Positions 54,796 through 64,000 of a stretch of DNA of 64,000 bases are shown here, piece by piece. The notes under the pieces are model-generated. The model was given only the letters and a program-made list of their open reading frames with translations, searched no databases and was not told the DNA's origin. A program made the position numbers and the translations under genes. This stretch comes from VAZQ01 sp963816745 (GTDB taxonomy: Bacteria; Pseudomonadota; Alphaproteobacteria; Rhizobiales; Xanthobacteraceae). Location: NCBI GenBank assembly GCA_963816745.1, contig CAWFLQ010000011.1:62001-126000 (forward strand), given 5' to 3'. How positions within the stretch are numbered: the stretch's first letter is position 1; every line of letters starts with the position of its first letter.

Positions 54796-56805
54796 CTACT
54801 CCGCCGGCGCGGGCACGGGCTTAGCCGTGCCTTGGCTTGCCTTGGCCGGCTTCGGCGCGCCCACGCGCAAACGGCGATCCGAGAGCGACAGCGCACCGCC
54901 GATCACCATGACAGCGGCGCCGAGCCAGATGAGCATCACCAGCGGCTTGTAGTAGAGCCGCACCGCGATCGATCCGTCGGGATTGACATCGCCGAGGGAG
55001 AGGTAGAGCTGCGCGAAGCCCCGCGTCAGCAGCGCGCTCTCGGTGGTGCCGGTGTTCGCGCGAGGGAAAGATGCGCTTCGCGGGCTCCATCACGCCGATG
55101 ACCTCGCCCAGCCGCCGCACGGTGAACTGGGCGGCGAGCTCGCGGTAGTTCGGCCCCTGGCGGTTGGCCATGCCGTCGAAGTGGAGCTCGTAGCGGCGGA
55201 TCGTGATGGTCTGGCCGGGCTTGAGCTCCGCGATCCGCTCGATGCCCCACTGCGTCTCGCCGATGATGCCGAGCAGCGTGACCCCGAGCCCGAAATGCGC
55301 GAGCGCGCCGCCCCAGGCCGAGCGCGGCAAGCCCCAAGCGCGGGCGAATGCGGTCGAGAACGGCACCTTGAGCAGGCCGGTGCGCTCCACGATCTCGGTC
55401 ACGGCACCGGCCATGACGAACAATGCGAGGCCAACGGCGAACGGCACCAGGATCGGCCCGCCGCCGCCTTCCATGGCGAAGATCACGGCGACGGCGATGG
55501 CGGCGATGGCGGCGGCGCCGATCAGGCGTTGCGCGACGCCGAGCAGGTCGCCGCGCTTCCAGGCCAGCAACGGGCCGAACGGCACCGCAATGAGCAGCGG
55601 GATGAACAGCGGACCGAAGGTCATGTTGAAGAACGGCGCGCCGACGGAGATCTTGTCGCCGGTGAGCGCCTCGAGCGCGAGCGGATAGAGCGTGCCGACG
55701 AACACGGTGGCGCAGGCGCTCACCAGGAACAGATTGTTGAGCACGAGCGCGCCTTCGCGCGAGACCGGCGCAAACAGCCCGCCCTGCTTGAGCAGCGGCG
55801 CGCGCAACGCGAACAGCGCCAGGCCGCCGCCGATGAACAGCACCAGGATCACCAGGATGAAAACGCCGCGGCGTCGGATCGGTGGCGAAGGTGTGCACCG
55901 AGGTGAGCACGCCCGAGCGCACGAGGAAGGTGCCGATCAGCGAGAGCGAGAAGGCGAGGATGGCGAGCAGGATGGTCCAGATCTTGAGCGCATTGCGCTT
56001 CTCCATCACCAGCGCGGAGTGCAGCAGCGCGGTGGCGGCGAGCCACGGCATGAACGAGGCATTCTCCACCGGGTCCCAGAACCACCAGCCGCCCCAGCCG
56101 AGCGTGTAATAGGCCCAGTACGAGCCCATCGCGATGCCGAGCGTGAGGAACATCCAGGCCAGCAGCGTCCACGGCCGCACCCAGCGCGCCCAGGCGGCGT
56201 CGATGCGCCCGTCGATCAGCGCGGCGATGGCGAAGGAGAACGAGATCGAGAGCCCGACATAGCCGAGATAGAGCAGCGGCGGATGAATGGCGAGGCCGGG
56301 GTCCTGCAGGATCGGGTTGAGGTCGCGGCCCTCGAGCGGCGCATCGGCGATGCGCAGGAACGGATTCGAGGTGACCAGAATGAAGAGAATGAACGCGACC
56401 GCGATCCAGGACTGCACGCGCAAGCACGTTGGCCTTGAGCCGGGCCGGCAGATTGCTGCCGAACAACGCGACCAGCGCGCCGAACAGGCTGAGGATGAGC
56501 ACCCACAGCAGCATCGAGCCTTCGTGGTTGCCCCACACGCCGGTGATCTTGTAGATGAGCGGCTTCGCCGAATGGGAATTCTCGAACACGTTGACGACGG
56601 AGAAGTCCGACCGCACGTAGCAGATCGTCAGCGCGGCGAACGCAATCGCGACGAAGCAGAACTGCGCGACCGCGGTCGGGCCGGCGACCGCCATCAGCGC
56701 CGGATCGTTCTTGCGCGCGCCGACGAGCGGCACGCTGGCCTGGACGAGCGCCAGTCCGAGCGCGAGCACGAGGGCATAATGGCCGAGCTCGGCGATCATC
56801 GTCAT
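54796..56805 (-). CDS. ccmF: Haem lyase subunit CcmF (CycK), three frame shifts
   Basis: A large multi-helix membrane protein (about 668 residues) of the haem-cytochrome c ligation complex. The conserved tryptophan-rich motif GWGGWWFWDPVENASFMPW is present, along with PLIYKITGVWGNHEGSMLLW near the N-terminus and SVHTFATDPTRGVFIL in the middle. Three extra bases, near 56418 (CTTGCG for CTGCG), 55873 (ACGCCGCGG for ACGCGCGG) and 55062, split the gene; together the pieces cover the family from end to end, finishing RRLRVGAPKPAKASQG and a short tail. The start overlaps the ccmE stop as TGATG, indicating translational coupling. Confidence 0.93.
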
Positions 56806-57275
56806 CACTTGCCCTGCGCCGCGCCGACCTTCTTTTCGGAGTCGTCCTTCCAGTGGCCCTGCTTCTTCAAGGCGTCGGCGACCTCCTTCGGCATGTAGGT
56901 CTCGTCGTGCTTGGCGAGCACGCTGTCGGCGCGGAACGTGCCCGCAGCGTCGAGCGCGCCCTCGGCGACCACGCCCTGCCCTTCGCGGAAGAGATCGGGC
57001 AGCAGGCCCTGATAGGCGACCACCAGGGTGCTCTTGCCGTCGGTGACGTCGAAGCGCACCGCGAGGCTTTCGCCGCGCTGCACGCTGCCTTCCTTCACCA
57101 GGCCGCCGATACGGATGCGCGTTCCCGGCTTGATCTGCTTCTCGACCACGTCGGTCGGCGAATTGAAGAAGACGATGGAATCCTTGAGCGCGACCAGCAC
57201 GAGCGCCACCGCGAGCGCCAGCACGCCGAGCGCGGCACCGATCAACGAGAGGCGTCGTTGCTTGCGGGTCATCAT
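56805..57275 (-). CDS. ccmE: Haem chaperone CcmE (CycJ)
   Basis: A complete 156-residue protein. A membrane anchor (LIGAALGVLALAVALVLVAL) precedes the OB-fold periplasmic domain. The haem-binding region LAKHDETYMPKEV contains the covalent His and the following Tyr of HxxxY. RIRIGGLVKEGSVQRGE is the conserved N-terminal strand. It carries haem from CcmC to CcmF. The intact frame contrasts with the genes on both sides of it that are split. Confidence 0.95.
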   Translation of the reverse strand: MMTRKQRRLSLIGAALGVLALAVALVLVALKDSIVFFNSPTDVVEKQIKPGTRIRIGGLVKEGSVQRGESLAVRFDVTDGKSTLVVAYQGLLPDLFREGQGVVAEGALDAAGTFRADSVLAKHDETYMPKEVADALKKQGHWKDDSEKKVGAAQGK

Positions 57276-57328
57276 ACCGTTCCGGTGCCTCTTTGCAGTT
57301 GACGCGTTTTCTAGCGCGCTTTCAGGCT

Positions 57329-57455
57329 AAGTGGATACCGGTTAGCCGCCCGGAAAGCGCGCCACTCTAAGTGGGAGCGCGTTCGGACGCAAAACCGGTA
57401 TCCACTTTTGCTGAACGCGCTCATGAACCGGAAGTCCACTTCGGCGGAAAACGCT
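57329..57455. repeat. Palindromic intergenic repeat between ccmI and ccmE
   Basis: AAGTGGATACCGGTT (57329-57343) is a perfect inverted copy of AACCGGTATCCACTT (57393-57407). A second unit, AACCGGAAGTCCACTT then CGGCGGAAAACGCT (57426-57455), matches 62727-62756 at 27 of 30 positions. This type of repeat is common between genes in Hyphomicrobiales. Confidence 0.7.
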
Positions 57456-57457
57456 AC

Positions 57458-58570
57458 CTAACCTTCGAGCTTCAGCTCCTTGACCAACTCGTCGAGCCGC
57501 CGCAGCTTGGCCGCATCGCCGGCGAGCGCGCGTCGCGCATCGGCGACCGCGGCCCGCGCCTTGTCGGGCTCGCCGAGAACCATATAGGAGCGGACGAGCC
57601 GCATCCATCCCTCGATGTCGGAGCCGTCGCTTTGTAGCCGCTCGGCAAGCCGCGCGACCATTCCGCGGATCATGGTACTGCGCTGATCCGGGCTCAAATC
57701 CGACGACGCCGCGACCTGCTCCTCGGTCGGACCGCTCGGCGCGGCCGCGCCACCGACGCGGGCGAGCGCGCGTTGAATGAAATCGCGCCATGGCGCATCG
57801 GGCGGTGCGGACGCGATCAGCGCACGCCAGATCTCGGCGGCCTGCGCGCGGTTGCCGTCCTGCTCGGCGGCGAGCCCCAGGAAGTAGCGTGCCTGCACGT
57901 CGCTGCCGTCGAGCGCGACCGCCTTTTCGAACGCGGACTTCGCCTCGGCGGTGACGACGCCGTTGGCGGCGAGCACCAGCGCCTCGCCGAGCGCGGCGAC
58001 GCGCTCGGCGGAGTCGCCGTTGAGGCGAAGCGCGTTGCGGCGCGCCTTCACCGCGTCCTCGAAACGCCCGAGCCGCGCATAGATCGGCGCGATCACCTCC
58101 CAGCCGCGACCGTCATTCGGATTTTGCTCGAGATGCTCCTCCACCCGCGCAATGAGACCGTCGACGGACTGCGTGTTGCGGGCGGCGGCGAGACGCGGCG
58201 CGAGCGGCTGATCCGGCAGCAACGGCGAGCCGACCGCGAGATAGAACCATGCGGCGCCGACCGGCAGCACGACGAGCGCCACGATCGCGACTGCCCGCCG
58301 CCGCCAGGTTGCCGCGACGGTCGGTGCGCCGCTCTGCGCCTGCGCATCCACGGCGGCGATGAGCCGGCGCGACACCTCGACCTGCGCGCCCGCCGCTTCG
58401 TTGTCCTCGATCAGCCCGGCGGCACGGTCGCGCTCGATCTCGTCGAGCTGATCGCGATAGACCGCGACGTCGCTTCCCGACTGCCGCTGGGTCGTGCGGC
58501 GCGCAAGCGGCCACAGCACGGCGAAAATGGCCGTGGCCGTCATCAATGCCAATGCGAACCACAACGTCAT
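57458..58570 (-). CDS. ccmI: Cytochrome c maturation protein CcmI (CycH), TPR protein
   Basis: A complete 370-residue protein that presents apocytochrome c to the haem lyase. Two membrane helices bracket the N-terminal region (TLWFALALMTATAIFAVLWP and RAVAIVALVVLPVGAAWFYL) with the cytoplasmic loop VYRDQLDEIERDRAAGLIED typical of CcmI. The periplasmic part has TPR units (GWEVIAPIYARLGRFEDAVK, VQARYFLGLAAEQDGNRAQA and GWMRLVRSYMVLGEPDKARA). ATG 58570 (MTLWFAL) is the family start. It heads the ccmI-E-F-H run; the 182-bp gap before ccmE holds palindromic repeats. Confidence 0.93.
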   Translation of the reverse strand: MTLWFALALMTATAIFAVLWPLARRTTQRQSGSDVAVYRDQLDEIERDRAAGLIEDNEAAGAQVEVSRRLIAAVDAQAQSGAPTVAATWRRRAVAIVALVVLPVGAAWFYLAVGSPLLPDQPLAPRLAAARNTQSVDGLIARVEEHLEQNPNDGRGWEVIAPIYARLGRFEDAVKARRNALRLNGDSAERVAALGEALVLAANGVVTAEAKSAFEKAVALDGSDVQARYFLGLAAEQDGNRAQAAEIWRALIASAPPDAPWRDFIQRALARVGGAAAPSGPTEEQVAASSDLSPDQRSTMIRGMVARLAERLQSDGSDIEGWMRLVRSYMVLGEPDKARAAVADARRALAGDAAKLRRLDELVKELKLEG

Positions 58571-58972
58571 CTGATCGGACTCATCTCGTGTCCCGATTCC
58601 GAAGCTCGTACGATCTCGCAGCACCCTCCGATGCGAACCTCGGAATCGAAGGACACTATGGCCGGAGCATGATCTTTTCCGAAACCGGCATCCACTTTCA
58701 AACTAGCCAGAATTCGACATTCCGGTGGCGATGCCGGCGAAAAACTATGGAACAAGTTCGTTGATCGGAGGCCGCCCGCGGCCGTTACATCACGACGACC
58801 GCTCCCCCGCAACCGCGAATGACCATCCCGGCCGCGACATGGGGAAGCGGAGATTCTCAACTTTGCCGTTACTACGGCCTTTTCACGTAGCAAGGCACCG
58901 CGCGCGCATGCAAACGAGCATACGCGATCTGCGCAAGATCCTGTGCGTGCTTGCCAGCGCCGTAACTCGGGA
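58571..58972. other. Intergenic region upstream of ccmI with a repeat fragment
   Basis: No gene is supported. GGCCGGAGCATGATCTTTTC then CGAAACCGGCATCCACTTT (58660-58699) is a recognisable piece of a rhizobial dispersed repeat related to that at 57329. The ccmI promoter should lie here; no box can be named. Confidence 0.5.
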
Positions 58973-59458
58973 TCAGCTCACCGCGGTCCAGGTGCCGTCC
59001 GCATTGCGACAAGCGCTGCCGCGCGCGACCTGCGGCCTGCCGTCGATATAGATGGTGTGGGTGTATTGCCGGCATTGCAGCCCGTTCGATTGATAGGCGG
59101 GGCCCGGCACCACGTTGCCATAGCGGCCGGAGTCCGGATTCCGCCACGGTACCGCGGAACCGGAACGTCCGCTTTCGAGCGCCTGCATCTGCGCCGCATA
59201 GGCGCGTTGCTTGTCCTCGTCGTCCATCCCGGCACCGATGCGATTGCCGATCAGGCCGCCGATCGCCGCGCCCGCGAGGCCCGCAGCGACGCGCTCGCCG
59301 GTTCCACCGCCGAACTGCGATCCGATCAGGCCGCCGGCGACCGCGCCGACGAGCGTGCCGGTGTTCTCCTTCGGTCCGGTTCCGGTCTCGGGATTGCCGG
59401 CGCACGCCACCATCGACATCGCGACGAGCGCAGCGGCACTCAGGCGAACGATAGACAT
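58973..59458 (-). CDS. 17-kDa surface-antigen-type outer-membrane lipoprotein (glycine zipper)
   Basis: A complete 161-residue lipoprotein. The signal has a lipobox-like end (SMVACAGN, Cys about residue 19). A glycine-zipper hairpin follows (LVGAVAGGLIGSQFGGGTGE and AAGLAGAAIGGLIGNRIGAG), the hallmark of the Rickettsia 17-kDa antigen/SlyB-like families. The C-terminal domain reads QCRQYTHTIYIDGRPQVARG and ACRNADGTWTAVS. GGGGGG lies about 7 bp before ATG 59458. It probably sits in the outer membrane and affects envelope integrity; it stands between the ccm genes and the feuQ/feuP pair. Confidence 0.9.
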   Translation of the reverse strand: MSIVRLSAAALVAMSMVACAGNPETGTGPKENTGTLVGAVAGGLIGSQFGGGTGERVAAGLAGAAIGGLIGNRIGAGMDDEDKQRAYAAQMQALESGRSGSAVPWRNPDSGRYGNVVPGPAYQSNGLQCRQYTHTIYIDGRPQVARGSACRNADGTWTAVS

Positions 59459-59646
59459 GATCAAGCCCCCCGTCACACTTGCTGGCCAGCGATTTGAACG
59501 GGCCGGCGATCTCCGTCGGCCCTCCCCAATCGGTCATGGGCCGGTACCGGCGCCCTAGCTAAGGGCGCCAAATTGGGGCAAAACTCTGTTCTTGCTGGGA
59601 TAATCGGGCTTTTATGCCCCTGGGGAATGCGGCTTTCGCCGTCCTG

Positions 59647-61027
59647 CTAGGCGCCCGGCAGCACCAGCTCCGCGCGCAGGCCGCCGATCGGCGCGGTGCC
59701 GAGCGTGAGCCCGCCGCCATAGAGGCTCGCGAGCTCGAGCACGATCGACAGCCCGAGCCCGGAGCCCGGCTTGGTCTCGTCGAGGCGGCGGCCGCGGCGG
59801 GCGACCTGCTCGCGCTGCTGCGGCGACAAGCCCGGGCCCGTCGTCGTCGACCAGGATGCGCACCACGCGGCGGTCGTCGGCCGGGATCGGGCTTCTCCGA
59901 GAACACCTCGACCGCCACGCGCGACTGCGCCCACTTGCAGGCATTGTCGACGAGGTTGCCGACCATCTCCTCGAGGTCCTGCTGCTCGCCGCGGAAGCGG
60001 GCGCCTTCGGCCGCGTCGATGTCGATGGCGACGCCGCGATGGTGATGGATTTTCTCCATCGTGCGCGCGAGCGCCGTCACCACCGGACGCACGTCGGTGA
60101 CGGTGCCGATCACCGCGACGCGGGCGGCGAGCCGCGCGCGCTCGAGATGGCGAGTGACCTGATCGCGCATGATCTCGGTCTGCTCGCGCACCTTCGAGGC
60201 GAACGGATCGCCGCCGTGCGGCGGTCGGCCTCGTTCATCATCACCGAGAGCGGGGTCTTGAGCGCATGCGCGAGATTGCCGACATGGGTGCGCGCGCGCG
60301 TGACGATCTCGCGGTTGGCGTCGATGAGCGCGTTGGTCTCGCGCGCGAGCGGCGCGATCTCGACCGGGAAGGCGCCTTCGAGCCGCTCGGCCGCGCCCGA
60401 GCGGATGGCGGCGAGCCCCTCGGAGATGCGCTTGAGCGGCGCCAGGCCGAAGCGCACCTGGAAGGTCGTCGTGAGCAGCAGCACGATCGCCAGCACGCCG
60501 AAGGTGATGACGAGCGCGCCGTCGAAGCTGCGGGTCTCCTCGTCGATCTCGGCGGCATCGCCCGCGACCGCGACGAGATAGCGGCCCTCCTCGCCGAGAT
60601 CGATGGTGCGCTCGACGATGCGCAGCTGCTGGCCCTCGGGGCCTTCGGCGTAGCCCTGGCGCGCGCCGCCGGGCATCGACGAGGTGCCGAGGTCGGCGAG
60701 ATGCGGCAGCGTTCCGTCCCACAACGAGCGCGACGAGCGCACGTCGGGCGTCGGCGCGTCGAGCCGCGTCACCTGCCAGTACCAGCCGGAGAGCGGCAGA
60801 TCGAACAGCGGCTCGCCGATGGACTGGGGAAACTTGCCGGCGTTCTCCTCCGGCGTCGCGACGTCGGCGACGAGGGTGCGCAGATAGACGCCGAGCCGGC
60901 GGTCGAAGGCGCGCTCCACCGCCGCGCGATAGATCGAGGACAGCACGATGCCGGTGACGACGAGAATCACCACGGTCCAGGTCGTCGCCGAGAAGAAGAG
61001 CCGGAGCGCGAGCGAGTTAAGACGCAT
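59647..61027 (-). CDS. feuQ: FeuQ-like sensor histidine kinase, two frame shifts
   Basis: The reconstructed protein is about 459 residues. A membrane helix (FFSATTWTVVILVVTGIVLS), a periplasmic domain of about 140 residues (QSIGEPLFDLPLSGWYWQVT) and a second helix (GALVITFGVLAIVLLLTTTF) precede a HAMP-like region. The H-box is HVGNLAHALKTPLSVMMNEA; the ATPase has EEMVGNLVDNACKWAQSRV and GSGLGLSIVLELASLYGG. The frame breaks near 60226 and near 59890; correct reading gives DPFASKVREQTEIMRDQVTR between them. Its start overlaps the regulator gene by 11 bp. The family identity (FeuQ/PhoQ-like, controlling envelope or iron-related genes in rhizobia) is by similarity recall. Confidence 0.8.
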
Positions 61028-61688
61028 TGCCCGGCGGCGTGAGCAGATAGCCGAGCCCGCGCACGGTCTGGATGACGTCGACGCCGAGCTTCTTGCGGAT
61101 GCGGCCGACGAACACCTCGATCGTGTTGGAGTCGCGGTCGAAGTCCTGGTCGTAGAGATGCTCGACCAGCTCGCTGCGCGAGACCACGCGGCCGGTATGG
61201 TGCATGAGATAGGAGAGCAGGCGATATTCGTGGTGGTGAGCTTGACCGGATTGCCGTCGACGCTGACGCGGCCGGTGCGGGTGTCGAGCCGCACCGAGCC
61301 GCAATTGAGCTCGCTCTTGGCGTGGCCGGCGGAGCGGCGCAGCAGCGCGCGGATGCGCGCCAGCACCTCCTCGAGATGGAAGGGCTTGGCGACGTAGTCG
61401 TCGGCGCCGGCGTCGAAGCCCTGCACCTTGTCGCTCCAGCGGTCGCGCGCGGTGAGGATGAGCACCGGCATGGCGCGGCCGGCACGCCGCCACGCTTCCA
61501 GCACCGAGATGCCGTCCATCTTGGGCAGCCCGATGTCGAGGATGACGGCGTCGTAGGGCTCGCTCTCGCCGAGATAGTGGCCCTCCTCGCCGTCGAAGGC
61601 GCGATCGACCACGTAGCCCGCATCGGTCGAGCGCGGTCGCGAGCTGCCGGTTGAGATCGGGATCGTCCTCGATGACGAGGAGACGCAA
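61017..61688 (-). CDS. feuP: FeuP-like OmpR-family response regulator, two frame shifts
   Basis: The reconstructed protein is about 223 residues. The receiver part reads LRLLVIEDDPDLNRQLATAL, DAGYVVDRAFDGEEGHYLGE, the phospho-Asp in YDAVILDIGLPKMDGISVLE and Lys in DDYVAKPFHLEEVLARIRAL. The DNA-binding domain has LLSYLMHHTGRVVSRSELVE and DSNTIEVFVGRIRKKLGVD. Extra bases near 61630 and a change near 61235 split the frames. The start is TTG 61688, with GGAGG 8 bp upstream. It is translated just before its kinase partner (11-bp overlap). The DAGYVVDRAFDGEEGH segment is distinctive for FeuP-type regulators. Confidence 0.82.
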   Translation of the reverse strand: MRLLVIEDDPDLNRQLATALDRCGLRGRSRLRRRGGPLSRRERALRRRHPRHRAAQDGRHLGAGSVAACRPRHAGAHPHRARPLERQGAGLRRRRRRLRRQALPSRGGAGAHPRAAAPLRRPRQERAQLRLGAARHPHRPRQRRRQSGQAHHHEYRLLSYLMHHTGRVVSRSELVEHLYDQDFDRDSNTIEVFVGRIRKKLGVDVIQTVRGLGYLLTPPGNAS

Positions 61689-61826
61689 GGGCAGTCCTCC
61701 CACAGCTCCATAAACCGGAGCCCGCCGACCAGGGTTCCATCGTGGAATCGAGACGGCGGGCTTCACTCTGCCATTACATAAGAGCCGGGGGAAGGTCGAG
61801 GAAGGGGCGGCGCTGCGCCGGAAACA

Positions 61827-62603
61827 CTATGCGAGCGTATCGAGGTCGCGTCGCGCGACGAGCCCGATGAAGCCTTGTTCAGCAATCTCGCGCCGCACGG
61901 AGCGCGCCTGCTCGTCGGTGCGCGGATATTCCACCACGAAGACAGGCTTGCCGTCGGCGGCGAAGCGTTTGAGCACCTCGAGGCTGTCGCGGATGCTATC
62001 GTCCTCGTTGCGCTCGCCGTCCTCGTCCTCTCCGTAGAACAGGTCCTCGCGCGCGAAAGCATCGATCGCGTTGCGAAATTTGGCGTTGGAGATGAGCTCC
62101 TGGCCGTTTTGCGACACGACGAGCGAGCCCGTGCGTTGCGCCTTCACCCGCGCGGCGATGCTCGCCACGAAATCGACCATGGCTTCCTTGTGGCCCATAT
62201 CCTCGAATGCATCGACCTTGTCGAGGTAGACGCCGTCGAAGCCCGCGGCGACGATACGGTCGGCATAGTCGAAGATGATCTGTTGCCAGCTCGGGTCCCA
62301 GAATTTCACCGCGTAGTTCTCGTCCCAGTCGGGATTCTCCTTGCCCAGCCAGGACGGCCGCCGCCGGCGCCAACTCTTGTCCCAATAGAAGCGATAGCTC
62401 TCGGCCTCGCCGATGCTCATATAGGCGAGCACCAGCCGGCAGGCCCCGTCCGGCCGCTGTCGCATCGCCGCCACCTCCGCCGGCGAGAAGGGCCGGTCGT
62501 CGTTGCAGTGGTCGATGACCACGAGGTCCTGGCCACAACCTGCGATCTTGCCCGGCTTGATGTTCTGGAGTTGATAGCCCCAGCTCTTGACCGCATCGAT
62601 CAT
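61827..62603 (-). CDS. GH114/MJ1477-TM1410-type putative glycoside hydrolase
   Basis: A complete 258-residue protein with a predicted TIM barrel. Typical marks are SWGYQLQNIKPGKIAG at the start, LVLAYMSIGEAESYRFYWDK, AAGFDGVYLDKVDAFEDMG (acidic catalytic candidates) and FFGEDE-like LFYGEDEDGERNEDDSIRD. Some GH114 members cleave alpha-1,4-polygalactosamine. ATG 62603 (MIDAVKSW) is preferred over the upstream codon at 62642; no export signal is evident with this start, which is odd for a polysaccharide hydrolase. It stands alone on the minus strand. Confidence 0.8.
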   Translation of the reverse strand: MIDAVKSWGYQLQNIKPGKIAGCGQDLVVIDHCNDDRPFSPAEVAAMRQRPDGACRLVLAYMSIGEAESYRFYWDKSWRRRRPSWLGKENPDWDENYAVKFWDPSWQQIIFDYADRIVAAGFDGVYLDKVDAFEDMGHKEAMVDFVASIAARVKAQRTGSLVVSQNGQELISNAKFRNAIDAFAREDLFYGEDEDGERNEDDSIRDSLEVLKRFAADGKPVFVVEYPRTDEQARSVRREIAEQGFIGLVARRDLDTLA

Positions 62604-62710
62604 CGTCAAAAGCCCCGTTGAACTAAAGGATCGCCCGGGCAATTGCTTTTTTGTCTGGCCCCCTCCCCGGACGTGCTAACAATATAGCCGAACCAGCGTC
62701 GTACGTTTGA

Positions 62711-62757
62711 CGCGTTTTATGCGGCGAACCGGAAGCCCACTTCTCCGGAAAACGCTA
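62711..62757. repeat. Palindromic intergenic repeat upstream of livG
   Basis: GCGTTTT and AAAACGC form inverted ends around AACCGGAAGCCCACTTCTCC. Positions 62727-62756 match 57426-57455 at 27 of 30 bases. Confidence 0.65.
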
Positions 62758-62776
62758 TGATGGGACCCGTTGCGTC

Positions 62777-63534
62777 GTGAGTGACGATTTCATCCTCGAG
62801 ACCGAGAACCTCACCAAGGAGTTCGCCGGCTTCGTCGCGGTGAGCGGGGTGAACCTGCGGGTTCGGCGCGGCACCATCCATGCGCTGATCGGACCGAACG
62901 GCGCGGGCAAGACGACCTGCTTCAACCTGCTTGACGAAGTTCATGAGCCCCACCAGGGGCCGGATCGTCTACAAAGGCCGCGACATCACGTCGCTGGCGC
63001 CGGCCGACGTGGCGCGGCTCGGGATGGGGCGCTCGTTCCAGATTTCCGCGGTCTTCCCGCATCTCACGGTGCTCGAGAACGTGCGCGTGGCGCTGCAACG
63101 CAAGCGCGGAGCGTCATTCGACTTCTGGAGGTCCAAGCGCGTCCTCGACGTCTTCAATGAGCGTGCGATGGCGCTCATCGCCGACGTCGGCTTGACATCT
63201 TTCGCCCATTCGACGGCGGTCGAGATTGCCCTACGGGCGCAAACGCGCGCTCGAGATCGCGACTACCTTGGCGCTCGACCCGGAAATGCTGCTGCTCGAC
63301 GAGCCGATGGCGGGGATGGGGCACGAGGACATCGATCGCGTCAGCGCGCTCATCAAGTCGGTCGCCGCCGACCGCACGGTGCTGATGGTCGAGCACAATC
63401 TCAGCGTGGTCGCCAATCTCTCCCACCGCATCACGGTGCTCACGCGCGGCCGGGTGCTGGCCGAAGGCGACTACGAAACGGTCTCGGCCAACCCCGAGGT
63501 GCGCGAGGCCTATCTCGGGGCCGGCCATGCTTAG
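62777..63534 (+). CDS. livG: Branched-chain amino-acid-type ABC transporter ATP-binding protein LivG, two frame shifts
   Basis: The reconstructed protein is about 252 residues. Walker A is IGPNGAGKTTCFNLL; the LivG-type insert is visible (SPTRGRIVYKGRDITSLAP and RSFQISAVFPHLTVLENVRV); Walker B is LALDPEMLLLDEPMAGM; the H-loop is TVLMVEHNLSVVANLSHRI. The frame breaks near 62933 (one extra T in CTGCTTGACG) and 63226 (one extra A before TTGCCC, hiding ELPYGRKRALEIA). GTG 62777 starts the family sequence. The stop overlaps the livF start. The solute may be an amino acid or another carboxylate, since LivG-type ATPases serve many HAAT systems. Confidence 0.9.
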
Positions 63535-64000
63535 ATCCGGGCAAGTCGCCGTTGCTGGCGGTCGAGGAGCTGCAAGCCTGGTACGGCGAATCCCACGTGC
63601 TGCACGGCGCCACGTTCGAGGTTTTCGCCGGCGAGGTCGTGACCCTGCTCGGCCGCAACGGCGCCGGCAAGACCACGACCTTGAAGTCGATCATGGGCAT
63701 CGTCGGCCAGCGCACCGGCTCGGTGCGCTACGAGGGCAAGGAAGCGATCGGCCTGACCAGCGACCGGATCGCCCGGCTCGGCATCGCGCTGTGTCCCGAG
63801 GAGCGCGGCATTTTCTCGAGCCTCAGCGTGGAGGAGAACCTGCTGCTGCCGCCCAAGGTGCGCGCCCGGCGGGCTCGAGCTCGAACGCATCTTCGAGCTC
63901 TTTCCCAATCTCAAGGAGCGGCTGTCGAGCCAAGGCACGAAGCTCTCGCGGCGGCGAGCAGCAGATGCTCGCCATCGGCCGCATCCTGCGCACCGGCGCC
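63527..64000 (+). CDS. livF: Branched-chain amino-acid-type ABC transporter ATP-binding protein LivF (3' end outside window, frame shifts)
   Basis: The 5' part of the second ATPase of the same transporter. LLAVEELQAWYGESHVLHGA is the usual start, Walker A is LLGRNGAGKTTTLKSIMG, and CPEERGIFSSLSVEENLLLP is the LivF-type Q-loop region. Extra bases near 63533, 63868 and 63949 split the frame; without them the end reads RAGGLELERIFELFPNLKER and then the ABC signature LSGGEQQ. ATG 63527 overlaps the livG stop. The remaining gene and the permease and binding-protein genes lie beyond the window or elsewhere. Confidence 0.88.
   Translation, partial: MLRSGQVAVAGGRGAASLVRRIPRAARRHVRGFRRRGRDPARPQRRRQDHDLEVDHGHRRPAHRLGALRGQGSDRPDQRPDRPARHRAVSRGARHFLEPQRGGEPAAAAQGARPAGSSSNASSSSFPISRSGCRAKARSSRGGEQQMLAIGRILRTGA

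Overview
The window is high-GC, densely coded DNA from an alphaproteobacterium. It is most likely from the Hyphomicrobiales (Rhizobiales), close to the Bradyrhizobium/Xanthobacteraceae groups. The evidence is a cytochrome c maturation cluster in the order ccmI-ccmE-ccmF-ccmH followed by a DegP protease, a PleC-type kinase, a FeuP/FeuQ-type two-component pair, orphan tricarboxylate-type binding proteins, and palindromic repeats of a kind common in that order. No rRNA, tRNA or CRISPR array was recognised.

Layout. 1-11007 is the 3' end of a large nonribosomal peptide synthetase (partial C, A-T, C-A-T-E, C-A-T-TE). 11017-17400 holds membrane-lipid and envelope genes: an MprF-like flippase, a GT4 glycosyltransferase, a PmtA-like methyltransferase, a four-helix membrane protein, a membrane-anchored class III aminotransferase and a phosphatidylserine decarboxylase. 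17649-20360 is an ECF sigma factor overlapping a membrane-anchored von Willebrand protein. 20550-31276 is a catabolic/transport patch: two orphan TctC receptors, an enamidase-like amidohydrolase, pyruvate dehydrogenase (quinone), gentisate dioxygenase, a cation diffusion facilitator, a zinc alcohol dehydrogenase and a Tat-exported amidohydrolase.

31369-36865 is proposed to be a small integrative element. It is bounded by imperfect 29-bp direct repeats and carries a hypothetical gene, a small HTH-like gene, an SSB-tailed protein, a truncated phage primase, a 1.3-kb strand-skewed stretch without a gene, and a tyrosine integrase. 36928-62603 is mainly housekeeping backbone: pepN, pleC, glnE, a sensor kinase/response regulator pair, degP, the ccm genes, a 17-kDa-type lipoprotein, feuQ/feuP and a GH114-like protein. 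It is interrupted by accessory genes (SDR, universal stress protein, TctC, Asp/Glu racemase family). 62777-64000 holds livG and the start of livF of a branched-chain amino-acid-type ABC transporter.

Caution. From about 15.3 kb onward many conserved genes are split by single-base frame shifts, nearly all explained by one extra base. The first 15 kb and roughly 23.3-30.2 kb are free of them. Because essential genes are hit, these are probably sequencing or assembly errors and not true pseudogenes. For such genes the coordinates given span the whole reconstructed gene.
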